The notes under the pieces: model-generated
The model's input: only the letters and a program-made list of their open reading frames with translations
Told to the model about the DNA's origin: nothing
The model's database searches: none
NCBI RefSeq assembly: GCF_033807535.1
Contig: NZ_CP136856.1
Coordinates: 166,001-230,000 of the forward strand
DNA length: 64,000 bases
Direction: 5' to 3'
Origin: Oceanisphaera sp. IT1-181
GTDB lineage: Bacteria > Pseudomonadota > Gammaproteobacteria > Enterobacterales > Aeromonadaceae
In this document: one piece after another, positions 8,010-16,233 of the stretch
Position numbering within the stretch: the stretch's first letter is position 1
Layout of the letters: every line of letters starts with the position of its first letter
Made by a program: the position numbers and the translations under genes

Positions 8010-8339
8010 CTAGAAGCTGTAAAACTTCATAATCCAGAAGGTAATCATGCCCAGACACAAGGGCCAGAAGACCCCCTTGAAAGCCCAGGCCAGTATGGCC
8101 GTGACCAGAGCCGCCGTTATCTGTGCGACGCTCACCGAGTCCAGCGTGGTTTTATCCTGAAATATGACGGCAGGGATGGACAGCGCGGCCAGCACGGCGG
8201 GAGCCAGCAGCTGCAATGTGGTCTGGTGCTTACCAATATTGAAGCTGCCCCTGCCATGAAGATGCACGAACGACAGCCGAATGGCGAAGGTGCCGATGCA
8301 GACGGCGATAAATATCAACCAGAGTGTCAGGTTATCCAT
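8010..8339 (-). CDS. azlD: AzlD-family branched-chain amino acid exporter small subunit
   Basis: The 109-residue hydrophobic protein has four likely membrane segments, starting LTLWLIFIAVCIGTFAIRLSF, followed by LQLLAPAVLAALSIPAVIF and ITAALVTAILAWAF. This is the usual size and topology of AzlD, the small partner of AzlC in branched-chain amino acid (or azaleucine) export. It overlaps azlC by 8 nt, which indicates translational coupling. Both genes look slightly more GC-rich than their flanks. A terminator hairpin follows. Confidence 0.88.
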   Translation of the reverse strand: MDNLTLWLIFIAVCIGTFAIRLSFVHLHGRGSFNIGKHQTTLQLLAPAVLAALSIPAVIFQDKTTLDSVSVAQITAALVTAILAWAFKGVFWPLCLGMITFWIMKFYSF

Positions 8340-9057
8340 TGTTTTCCCTTTGTGCCTTCAGACTGATTTTGGTGATGAAAGAGCTGGCAATCAGGCCGAT
8401 GGTGGTACCGCCGATAATGGCCGCAATAAAGCCCAGGTTATAGGGAAGCTGGATCAGGCTGGTTGCCACCAGAGCCGAAAACACCGCCGTGATCAGCGAT
8501 GCCCGGTTACGGATACTCGATACCAGCATGGCGATGAATGCCAGGGGAATGGCGAACTCCAGTGACCACTCGGCCGGTATTTGCTCGCCAACCAGCAGGC
8601 CGAGGATGACAGAGCCAACCCAGCTTACCGCCAGCGCCACTGCCGTACCGGCGAAATAATAAAGCTTCTCCCTGTCACTCTGTTCGGGCGTAAAGCGAGT
8701 CGCACACAACCCATAGGCCTGATCGCTGATCAGGTATACCAGAGGCCATTTGTGGCGGGTCTTCAATGAGTGCAGCAGCGGGGCGAAGGTGGCGCTATAG
8801 ATAAGGAAGCGAATATTCACCATTAACGCGGTGAAGATAATGACCGCCGGTAATGCCTGTTCTTGAATCAACTGATAGGCCGCCAGCTGTGCCGAGCCGG
8901 CAAAAAACAGCAATGTCATGCCAATGGTCATCTCGGGGCTGAAGCCCAGATTGGTGCCATTGGCCCCGGCAATGAGTCCAAAAGGCAATACCCCTGGTAC
9001 CATCGGCAGCAAATCTCTTACCCCTTCCAAAAAATCACGCTTGCCGCTTGATGACAT
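8332..9057 (-). CDS. azlC: AzlC-family branched-chain amino acid permease
   Basis: The 241-residue membrane protein fits AzlC. The N-terminal GVRDLLPMVPGVLPFGLIAG, then FFAGSAQLAAYQLI, NIRFLIYSATFAPLL and ISDQAYGLCATRF are characteristic of the family. It is predicted to form the inner-membrane exporter with AzlD, encoded downstream with an 8-nt overlap. The start ATG at 9057 follows an AAGGA-type site. An Lrp-family regulator is encoded just beyond azlD, as in other azl loci. Substrates are inferred from the family. Confidence 0.92.
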   Translation of the reverse strand: MSSSGKRDFLEGVRDLLPMVPGVLPFGLIAGANGTNLGFSPEMTIGMTLLFFAGSAQLAAYQLIQEQALPAVIIFTALMVNIRFLIYSATFAPLLHSLKTRHKWPLVYLISDQAYGLCATRFTPEQSDREKLYYFAGTAVALAVSWVGSVILGLLVGEQIPAEWSLEFAIPLAFIAMLVSSIRNRASLITAVFSALVATSLIQLPYNLGFIAAIIGGTTIGLIASSFITKISLKAQRENNG

Positions 9058-9251
9058 CTTTTATTGTCCTTGTATATTCAGGTGGTTTCGGGACGCAACA
9101 GACCCTGGAGTTCAATATCAGGCGAGTAGTTTACCGAAATGTTCAGTCGGTTGCAGACTATCGACCGGAGTCATGACCGACTCTGTAGGAGCTGGACCAC
9201 AAGCCCAAGGCATAGAACATAAGACCACAGTACATAGCGGCAAGCGCCGAT

Positions 9252-9281
9252 AAAAAAGAGCACTTTAAGTGCTCTTTTTTT
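9252..9281. terminator. Bidirectional intrinsic terminator between sodC and azlC
   Basis: An A6 run, GAGCACTT, one T, AAGTGCTC and a T7 run form a symmetric hairpin flanked by A and T tracts, so it can terminate on both strands. It lies about 100 nt beyond the sodC stop on the minus strand and upstream of azlC. Confidence 0.85.
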
Positions 9282-9298
9282 ATGCGTGGGTAAGAGAA

Positions 9299-9376
9299 TG
9301 TGAGGCGTAAGAGGTAAGCACCAATGGCAGGAGGTATTTGCTTTATCACCTCATGCCTCACCATTCACTCCTCACA
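9299..9376. repeat. Intergenic inverted repeat of the GTGAGG family
   Basis: The segment opens with TGTGAGG, closes with CCTCACA, and in between repeats degenerate words such as CGTAAGAGGTAAG and CACCTCATGCCTCACC. The centre (CACC..GGAGGT..TTTATC) resembles that of the element at 25354-25449. It seems to be one diverged member of a family found in several intergenic gaps of this window. Confidence 0.6.
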
Positions 9377-9382
9377 TGTAAA

Positions 9383-9916
9383 TTACTTAATCACTCCGCA
9401 TGCCATGCGAGCACCGCCGCCGCCTAATGGGGCAGGATCGTCACTGTGGTTGTCGCCACCGGCGTGGATCATGATGGCACGGCCTTGAATTTGGCTGAGT
9501 TTTTCAAGCTTAGGCGCTAACAGGGGATAATTAGCATGGCCGTCCGCATCCACATACAGGGCTGGCAAATCACCTAAATGACCTTTGGCATCATAAGGCC
9601 CGAGATGTTGACCGGTTTTCTCTGGGTCAAAATGACCGCCTGCCGCACCGGCGGGGACTACTTTACCGTCGTCGCCTTTTTTCGGCCCGCAGTCTGGGCG
9701 TTCGTGAATATGAAAACCATGAATACCAGCTGCTAAATTAGATAAATTGGGGGTAAATAACAGGCCGTAGTCGGTTTCAGCCACCGCTATGGTGCCCAAC
9801 GAGCTAGTGGTTCCTTGCTCATCCACCTGATGAATTTCAATACTCAAATCGTTCGCCAGTGCCGTGCCACTGAGGGCGGTGGCTAACAGCGCGCTCGTTA
9901 ATAAAGCATATTTCAT
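9383..9916 (-). CDS. sodC: Periplasmic Cu/Zn superoxide dismutase
   Basis: The 177-residue precursor starts with a signal peptide ending in TALA before NDLS. The mature protein carries the Cu/Zn SOD ligands: copper histidines in GIHGFHIHE, bridging and zinc ligands in GAAGGHFDPEKTGQHLGPY and KGHLGDLPALYVDADG, and the last copper His in IMIHAGGDNHSD. Cysteines in PDCGP and RMACGVI fit the conserved disulfide. It dismutates superoxide in the periplasm. ATG 9916 is favoured by GGGAG 5 nt upstream. The frame also includes an upstream in-frame start at 9928 that would spoil the signal peptide. Confidence 0.96.
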   Translation of the reverse strand: MKYALLTSALLATALSGTALANDLSIEIHQVDEQGTTSSLGTIAVAETDYGLLFTPNLSNLAAGIHGFHIHERPDCGPKKGDDGKVVPAGAAGGHFDPEKTGQHLGPYDAKGHLGDLPALYVDADGHANYPLLAPKLEKLSQIQGRAIMIHAGGDNHSDDPAPLGGGGARMACGVIK

Positions 9917-10079
9917 GATGACTCCCATTTAATACTGAGTTTTCGCATTGAAGGTTTCATACTGAATTTTCACTCTGATTCTTGCAAACTTAGTTTCCAC
10001 ATTAGAGCTACCCAAGCGTAGAGCACAGGTCGACAATATTCGAGAATGTTCGACCTAGGCTCGGCTATAAACCTGTTGG

Positions 10080-12380
10080 CTAAATCAGGCGTGGTGCGGT
10101 TTGCTTGCGGATCAATATGGGTATGGCTTTGGAAGTAGGTGTATCACTGCCATCGCCGACGCTGTGCAAGGGCACCAGCGGGTTGGTTTCTGGGTAATAG
10201 GCCGCCACGTTACCCGGCGGAATATCATAAGCCACCACCTTAAAGCCCTCTACTTTACGCTCCACATCGTCCAGCCAGACACTGCTTAACTCTACCCAGT
10301 CGCCTTCCTTTAATCCGCGGCGCTTTATTTCGTCTGGGTTCATAAACAACACCATGCGCTGGCCATAAACACCGCGATAGCGATCGTCCATGCCGTAGAT
10401 AGTGGTGTTGTACTGATCGTGGGAACGCAGGGTTTGTAGGGTAGATAGCAGGCCTTGGGCCTTGGCGGTAATGGCTTCTGGGATCAGCTGAGTGGGCAGC
10501 GACGTGGCGGCAAAATTTGCCTTACCGTTCGCGGTTTGCCATTGATAACGGGCGGCACTGTTACCCAAATAAAAACCGCCGGGTGTTGTGAGGCGCTCAT
10601 TAAACTGCTCAAAACCTGGCAAGGTGGCGGCCATGTGGTCGCGGATCAAATTGTAATCTTGTGCCATGGCGAGCCAGTCTAGTGGTTTGGTCCCCAGTAT
10701 GGCTTGAGCAATACCGGCCACAATGGCGGTTTCTGAACGTTGCTGTGGGCTATTGGGCTTGCCCACGCCTTGGGAGGCATGCACCATGCTGAACGAGTCT
10801 TCCACCGTAATAAATTGCGGGCCATTGGCTTGCACGTCTTCTTCGGTGCGGCCCAGACAAGGCAAAATTAGCGTCTCTTTGCCGGCCATTAAATGGCTGC
10901 GGTTGAGCTTGGTACTAATTTGTACTGTGAGTGCGCAGTTGGTTAAGGCGCGCCCAGTGGCATGGGTGTCGGGAGCCGCCGCTGCAATATTGCCACCAAG
11001 GGCGATAAATACTTTTGACTGGCCGTCTAGCATGGCTTGAATGGCCGCCACGGCATTATGTCCGGCGTGGCGCGGCATCGGCTGCTTAAAGTGCTGCTCT
11101 AAATTGTCTAAAAAAGCGCTGCTGGGTTGTTCATTAATGCCCACGGTACGGTTGCCCTGCACATTGCTGTGGCCGCGCACTGGGCACAAGCCCGCCCCCG
11201 GCTTACCCAGCTGACCACATAACAGCTGTAAGTTAGTGATCTCTTGTATGGTGGCAACCGAATGTTTGTGCTGAGTAATGCCCATGGCCCAAGTAATAAT
11301 TACCCGTTTAGCATCCGCATACACACGTGCTGCTTGAGTTATTTGTGTTTGGCTCAACCCCGATTGCTCGGTGATCTGCGCCCAAGAGGTGGCGGCAACT
11401 TGGGCAAGATAAGCATCTAGGCCAACCGTGTGCTCGGCGATAAAGTCGCGGTCAAAGATACCTGCTTTGCCCTCAGCCAAGGCGGCACTATCCCATACCA
11501 GTAATTGCTTAACCATGCCGCGCACCGCCGCCATATCGCCCCCTAAGCGCGGGCAAAAATAATGGCTGGAAATACGCGAATCTGCGGGCGTGAGCATCTC
11601 GATAGGGCTTTGCGGATCCGCGAATCGCTCTAGTCCTCTTTCTTTTAGGTTGTTAAAGCTAACAATGGCGGCGCCGTTGCGGGCGGCATTGCGCAAGCTA
11701 TGTAACATGCGCGGATGGTTAGTGCCGGGGTTTTGGCCAAACACGAAAATAGCATCGGCTTCGTCGAAGTCTTTTAGTGTGACGGTACCCTTGCCCACGC
11801 CAATGGCTTGGGTGAGTGCAACCCCGCTGGCTTCGTGGCAGAGATTGGAGCAATCAGGAAAGTTATTGGTACCAAAACTGCGGCCAAATAATTGATACAG
11901 ATAGGCGGCTTCGTTGCTGGCGCGGCCTGAGGTATACAGCTCTAATTGGTCTGGATGCTCCAGCGCCTGCAAATGACGGGCGATAAGCGCAAAGGCATCT
12001 TGCCAAGAAATAGGCTGGTAATGATCCGTTTCCCGATTAAGCACCATGGGCTGCTCGAGCCGACCTTGATATTCGAGAAAGTAATCACTTTGGCGCAATA
12101 GGTGGCTGAGCGAATGTTGGGCAAAAAAAGCGGGGGTAACGCGCTTGGTGGTGGCTTCCCAGCTAATGGCCTTGGCGCCGTTTTCACAAAAGGAAAAGTG
12201 TTTGCCCGGTTCATCTCCCCAAGCACAGCCTGGGCAATCGAAGCCTTTTACCTTATTGGCCCGCAATAGGTTGCGAATATTGGCCGCGGGTTGTTTGCTG
12301 CCAAACACAAAGCGGGTGGTGGATGACAATGCGCCCCAGCCACCGGCGGGGCCTTGATACGGTTTAATTTTTTTGCTCAT
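10080..12380 (-). CDS. ydeP: FdhF/YdeP-family molybdopterin oxidoreductase
   Basis: The 766-residue protein is colinear with E. coli YdeP. Shared landmarks are YQGPAGGWGAL at the N-terminus, GFDCPGCAWGDEPGKH, LELYTSGRASNEAAYLYQLF, NNFPDCSNLCHE, GQNPGTNHPRML, GAGLCPVRGHSNVQG, and RSHDQYNTTIYGMDDRYRGV near the C-terminus. YdeP belongs to the formate dehydrogenase alpha-like molybdoenzymes and has been linked to acid resistance, but its substrate is unknown. ATG 12380 gives the family-like MSKKIKPYQG; an in-frame TTG lies at 12392. A LysR regulator is transcribed divergently across a gap with nested inverted repeats, so it is probably the cognate regulator. Confidence 0.92.
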   Translation of the reverse strand: MSKKIKPYQGPAGGWGALSSTTRFVFGSKQPAANIRNLLRANKVKGFDCPGCAWGDEPGKHFSFCENGAKAISWEATTKRVTPAFFAQHSLSHLLRQSDYFLEYQGRLEQPMVLNRETDHYQPISWQDAFALIARHLQALEHPDQLELYTSGRASNEAAYLYQLFGRSFGTNNFPDCSNLCHEASGVALTQAIGVGKGTVTLKDFDEADAIFVFGQNPGTNHPRMLHSLRNAARNGAAIVSFNNLKERGLERFADPQSPIEMLTPADSRISSHYFCPRLGGDMAAVRGMVKQLLVWDSAALAEGKAGIFDRDFIAEHTVGLDAYLAQVAATSWAQITEQSGLSQTQITQAARVYADAKRVIITWAMGITQHKHSVATIQEITNLQLLCGQLGKPGAGLCPVRGHSNVQGNRTVGINEQPSSAFLDNLEQHFKQPMPRHAGHNAVAAIQAMLDGQSKVFIALGGNIAAAAPDTHATGRALTNCALTVQISTKLNRSHLMAGKETLILPCLGRTEEDVQANGPQFITVEDSFSMVHASQGVGKPNSPQQRSETAIVAGIAQAILGTKPLDWLAMAQDYNLIRDHMAATLPGFEQFNERLTTPGGFYLGNSAARYQWQTANGKANFAATSLPTQLIPEAITAKAQGLLSTLQTLRSHDQYNTTIYGMDDRYRGVYGQRMVLFMNPDEIKRRGLKEGDWVELSSVWLDDVERKVEGFKVVAYDIPPGNVAAYYPETNPLVPLHSVGDGSDTPTSKAIPILIRKQTAPRLI

Positions 12381-12468
12381 AACCAGACTCAACCCAGCGA
12401 ATAAATGCCTAACTCAATAAAATCAGTGTAGACAGCCAGTCTTAGGTGATCTAATTGAAAGGATCGAT

Positions 12469-12511
12469 AAGATGATTGATGTTATCTATCAATGAATCTT
12501 CAAATCATCTT
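12469..12511. promoter_or_regulatory. Nested inverted repeats, likely LysR operator
   Basis: Two overlapping inverted repeats occupy the divergent gap between ydeP and the LysR gene. One is ATTGAT-N7-ATCAAT at 12475-12493, which fits the T-N11-A pattern of LysR sites. The other is a longer-spaced pair, AAGATGATT at 12469-12477 and AATCATCTT at 12503-12511. The LysR start codon is only 26 nt beyond the right arm, which would suit autoregulation. Assignment to this regulator is inference. Confidence 0.65.
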
Positions 12512-12537
12512 TTATATTGATTAAAGGCGAGCCGGTT

Positions 12538-13428
12538 ATGGACATTAAACAGCTGCATTATTTGTGTGCTTTGGCACAAGAGCGCCATTTTGGCCGCGCG
12601 GCACAAGCCTGCCACGTTACGCAGCCCACGCTGTCGATGCGGCTTAAACAACTGGAAACTGAGCTTGGAATGCTGCTGATCCGCCGCGGCAAACAGTTTG
12701 AAGGCTTTACACCCGAAGGTGAGCGGGTATTGGTGCAGGCACAGGTGCTATTAAGCCATTATGACAACCTTAAATTAGAAGTGGCAGCGATGAAAGGCAG
12801 CCTCACCGGTACGGTGCGCATCGGTTTAGTGCCGTTAAGCTGTATGGACTTAAGCCCGATATTAGTGCGTTTGCAGCAGCGTTATCCTCATTTGAGTTTT
12901 GAGCTCAATGATATGACCGCTGATGAGATTTTGCAGGGCTTAGCCAATAACAGCCTTGATATCGGTGGCGGCTTTTTTGAAACTGAGGTGTTGGCGCGAT
13001 TAAACAGCTTGGCGCTGCCAGAGCAAGGCGTGGTGGTGGCCTTTGGCCCGGGCTGGCGTGAGCGCATTCCTGCCGCGCCTACCTTGGCAGACTTAGCCGA
13101 GTTACCTTTATGTTTACCTAAAGCGGGGATGTATTTCCGTCGTTATCTCGACACGCTGTTTGCCCAGCAAAACATTCAGTTGCAACCGGTCTTGAGCTCC
13201 AATTCTGTGTATCGCTTGATGCGCGCCGTGCACTCTAGCCTAGGATGCGCGCTGATCCCTGCTGGCAGTGTGTTGTTTGCCGAGCTGCCAGGTGTGGAAA
13301 TTCGGCCTCTGGCATTACCTGCTATGGCGCGCCTTGGTGCGCTAGTGATGCGTAACGATGAGCATGCTAGCGTACTGGCCAAAGGCTTTTTTGATGTGGC
13401 CAAAGAATGCTGGCATCCCACGCCATAA
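12538..13428 (+). CDS. LysR-family transcriptional regulator
   Basis: The 296-residue protein begins with a typical LysR winged HTH (MDIKQLHYLCALAQERHFGRAA then ACHVTQPTLSMRLKQLETELG). A periplasmic-binding-like effector domain follows (GTVRIGLVPLSCMDLSPILV onward). ATG 12538 gives the canonical start; the frame extends to TTG 12517 without family-like residues. It is divergent from the YdeP-type oxidoreductase gene, with nested inverted repeats in between. It therefore probably regulates that gene and itself. The inducer cannot be predicted from sequence. Confidence 0.9.
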   Translation: MDIKQLHYLCALAQERHFGRAAQACHVTQPTLSMRLKQLETELGMLLIRRGKQFEGFTPEGERVLVQAQVLLSHYDNLKLEVAAMKGSLTGTVRIGLVPLSCMDLSPILVRLQQRYPHLSFELNDMTADEILQGLANNSLDIGGGFFETEVLARLNSLALPEQGVVVAFGPGWRERIPAAPTLADLAELPLCLPKAGMYFRRYLDTLFAQQNIQLQPVLSSNSVYRLMRAVHSSLGCALIPAGSVLFAELPGVEIRPLALPAMARLGALVMRNDEHASVLAKGFFDVAKECWHPTP

Positions 13429-13565
13429 TCATGCGCCGTTACTGTGCTCCATAACTAGACGCCATAACTATGCGCTATGTTCTATGATTATTACTTAATC
13501 TCGTAAAGGGCGGCACCTGTCTATGTGGGCTTGTGCTTGGCTAACTGAGCATAGTGATAACAATA

Positions 13566-16181
13566 ATGAGCATGGATATGCGACTGCAATATGATCAGGA
13601 TGATTCTGAGCATGGCTTTACCAAGCTGATGGCGGTAGAAAATACTGACTGGCAGCAGTTGTGTCAGCAAGTGCGCCAAACGAGTGGCGCGTTAGGCACG
13701 TGTTTTGCGTTTTTTTCCGACCAACAACCTGCGCCGCGACGGGTGATGGGACGACGTTGGCCGTTATTACCTAAATGGACTGCTGCCGATTATCAATTTA
13801 TTTGGCAGAAAAAATCTTTTTATAATGCCATTTCTGGACCAGATCTGGCTTCAAAATCTTATGTGGCCGTGCCCATAGTACGCGGCGAGCTGCACGGATT
13901 AATACTGCTTAAATACCAGACTACTGCACCCTTGCTAAACCCAGAGCAACGCATGCTGCTGGATATTTTGGCGGTGCAGGCGGCACTCTTGTGGCAGGAG
14001 AGAGGGGAGCAAGAGAGAGAACGGCAAGAACGCGACGCCCAGGCGCAAAAGGGGCAAGAGATAGGAGCGCAAGAAGGTGCCGGCCAAGAAGAAGCATTGC
14101 CAGCACGCTCACCTGTGCCAAGCCATCACCTACGAGAAGATACCTCACAGCGCTTACTCAAGCGCTTGAAAATATTATTTGATCATGCGCCTATTCCCAT
14201 TAATGTCTTTAATGCCGAGGGGCGCTGCATCTTGTGGAATGAAGCTTGTGAACGCGTGTTTGGTTGGAGCCGTAATGACATAAAGCAACACCCAGCACCG
14301 CTGAATTTATTTTATCCGGATGCCAGTGATCAGCGCCAAGTGAAAGCCGCGTTTTATGGCGCTAACGATTCTGAGTTTCAGGAGTGGCGGCCTTACCATC
14401 GCAATGGTCAGCGCCTCACTATGCAGTGGGCCAATATTAAGCTGCCCTATGGCGATACCTTATGTGTGGGCCATGATATTAGCGATCAAAAAGAGATAGC
14501 GCACCAACAGCGACTAGCGGCCAATGTTTTTGAGTCTAGCTACGACGGCATTATGGTCTCAGATGCTGAGCATTGTATTACTCATATCAACCCCGCCTTC
14601 ACGCGCATTACTGGCTACAGCTTAGAAGAAGTAAAAGGCCGCTATCCTGCTTTTCTTAAGCATTTGTCGGTAGACCGAGAGCTCTACCATGAATTATGTG
14701 AGCATCTTAAAACCGCCGATCACTGGCAAGGTGAGCTCACCAGCTTGAGAAAAAATGGTGAAAGCTATTCGCTGTTATTAGCGGTGACTGTGGTGAAGGA
14801 TGAAGCGGATAACGTACTTAGCTATGTGGCCGTATTCACTGATATTACTTATTTGAAGCTGCATGAGGCTCAATTACGGCATCAGGCTTTTCACGATGCC
14901 TTAACTGGGGTGCCCAATCGACTGTTATTTGGTGAGCTGCTAGAGCGCGCCATTAGCACAGCTGAGCGTAATGAAGGGCAGCTGGCGGTCTGTTACTTGG
15001 ATCTCGATGGCTTTAAGGCGGTGAATGATAATTTAGGCCATGCGGCGGGCGATAAGTTATTGATTGAAGTGAGTCGTCGGCTCGGCTTAATCACGCGCAG
15101 CTGTGATGCCATGTCGCGTTTAGGCGGCGATGAGTTTGCCTTGTTATTTACGGCTCTTCATTCCAGCTTAGAGTGCGATGAAATACTGAATCGGGTACAA
15201 AAAATAATCAGCCAACCGTTTGATCTTGATGAAGACATTGTGAATATCTCTGCCAGTATCGGTGTGGCCCTGTATCCACAAGATGCTCATGAGGCGGAGT
15301 TATTGCTGCGCTTCGCGGATCAAGCCATGTATCAGGCTAAAAAGCAGGGTAAAAACGCCTATGTGTTCTTTGATGCCATCGTGCATCAGCAAGAGCAAAG
15401 CCAACACCAGCATTTTTCTCAGGTGAGAGCAGGCTTTCGCGGTGATGAATTCTTACTCTATTACCAACCCGCGGTGGATTTGCATACCCAAAGCGTAGTT
15501 AAGCTGGAAGCCTTATTACGTTGGCAACACCCAGAGCGTGGCTTGTTGATGCCCGCCGATTTTTTGCCGGTGATCATGAATAGCCCATTAGAGCTGGAGT
15601 TGGGGCTGTGGGTGATAGAAGAAGTGCTCAAACAAATGAGTGCTTGGCGTGAACAAGGGCTGGTTTTTAAGATTAGCGTTAATGTGGGGGCGGGTCAGTT
15701 AATGCATCCAGATTTTACGGAACAACTGAGCGAGCTGTTGGCGCGATATCCCTCATCACTGGCGTCCTCACTGGAATTAGAGTTTCAGGAAAGTGCGGTG
15801 TTAGCGGATATCAATGCGGCGGTGGCGGTATTGCAGCGCTGCCGTGGCTTAGGCATTAGCATGTCGTTGGATAACTTTGGTACCGGCTATGCATCTTTGA
15901 ATCATTTAAACCAATTGCCGGTAGACACCATTAAAATTGATCGCAGTTTTATCCGTGATTTATTGTCCAATGCCCACGATCTGAGCATGGTTACTAGTGT
16001 TATTCAGCTGGCAACGACCTTGAAATTGAACGTAATGGCCGATGGGGTTGAACGTGCAGAGCAGGGAGTACGCTTGCAGCAGCTAGGATGCGCCCAGGTA
16101 CAAGGCTACGGTATTTCTCAGCCTCTGCCGCCGGCCCATATCGATGGCTGGCTAAAAAACTGGGCCAATAAAAAAAGATAG
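13566..16181 (+). CDS. GAF-PAS-PAS-GGDEF-EAL cyclic-di-GMP signalling protein
   Basis: The 871-residue protein has, in order, an N-terminal GAF-like region (about 15-140), a highly charged Gln/Glu/Arg linker (about 140-185), two PAS domains (about 200-310 and 320-435), a GGDEF domain and an EAL domain. The GGDEF motif is intact at about residue 520 (RLGGDEFALL). An RxxD inhibitory site (RSCD) sits five residues before it. The EAL motif is present at about 648. However, the DDFGTGYSS motif reads DNFGTGYAS (N at about 770) and AEGVE reads ADGVE, so phosphodiesterase activity may be altered. No transmembrane segment is evident. The start is uncertain among GTG 13554, ATG 13566 and ATG 13572. A terminator overlaps the stop codon. 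Confidence 0.88.
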   Translation: MSMDMRLQYDQDDSEHGFTKLMAVENTDWQQLCQQVRQTSGALGTCFAFFSDQQPAPRRVMGRRWPLLPKWTAADYQFIWQKKSFYNAISGPDLASKSYVAVPIVRGELHGLILLKYQTTAPLLNPEQRMLLDILAVQAALLWQERGEQERERQERDAQAQKGQEIGAQEGAGQEEALPARSPVPSHHLREDTSQRLLKRLKILFDHAPIPINVFNAEGRCILWNEACERVFGWSRNDIKQHPAPLNLFYPDASDQRQVKAAFYGANDSEFQEWRPYHRNGQRLTMQWANIKLPYGDTLCVGHDISDQKEIAHQQRLAANVFESSYDGIMVSDAEHCITHINPAFTRITGYSLEEVKGRYPAFLKHLSVDRELYHELCEHLKTADHWQGELTSLRKNGESYSLLLAVTVVKDEADNVLSYVAVFTDITYLKLHEAQLRHQAFHDALTGVPNRLLFGELLERAISTAERNEGQLAVCYLDLDGFKAVNDNLGHAAGDKLLIEVSRRLGLITRSCDAMSRLGGDEFALLFTALHSSLECDEILNRVQKIISQPFDLDEDIVNISASIGVALYPQDAHEAELLLRFADQAMYQAKKQGKNAYVFFDAIVHQQEQSQHQHFSQVRAGFRGDEFLLYYQPAVDLHTQSVVKLEALLRWQHPERGLLMPADFLPVIMNSPLELELGLWVIEEVLKQMSAWREQGLVFKISVNVGAGQLMHPDFTEQLSELLARYPSSLASSLELEFQESAVLADINAAVAVLQRCRGLGISMSLDNFGTGYASLNHLNQLPVDTIKIDRSFIRDLLSNAHDLSMVTSVIQLATTLKLNVMADGVERAEQGVRLQQLGCAQVQGYGISQPLPPAHIDGWLKNWANKKR

Positions 16182-16199
16182 GAGGGCCCTCCTATCTTT
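16174..16199. terminator. Perfectly palindromic bidirectional terminator
   Basis: AAAGATAGGAGGG and its exact complement CCCTCCTATCTTT form a 26-nt perfect palindrome that overlaps the TAG stop of the GGDEF-EAL gene. On the minus strand the stem runs into a T7 tract, so it should terminate pckA well. On the plus strand the T-tract is shorter. Confidence 0.85.
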
Positions 16200-16233
16200 C
16201 ATATTTACACCGCACACTCTTCCAGCAAAAAAG

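Larger units (their letters stand above)
9058..9382. other. Non-coding gap between sodC and azlC
   Basis: The gap should hold the azlCD promoter on its right-to-left side, a bidirectional terminator at 9252-9281, and an intergenic inverted repeat at 9299-9376. No reading frame in it looks coding. Confidence 0.5.
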
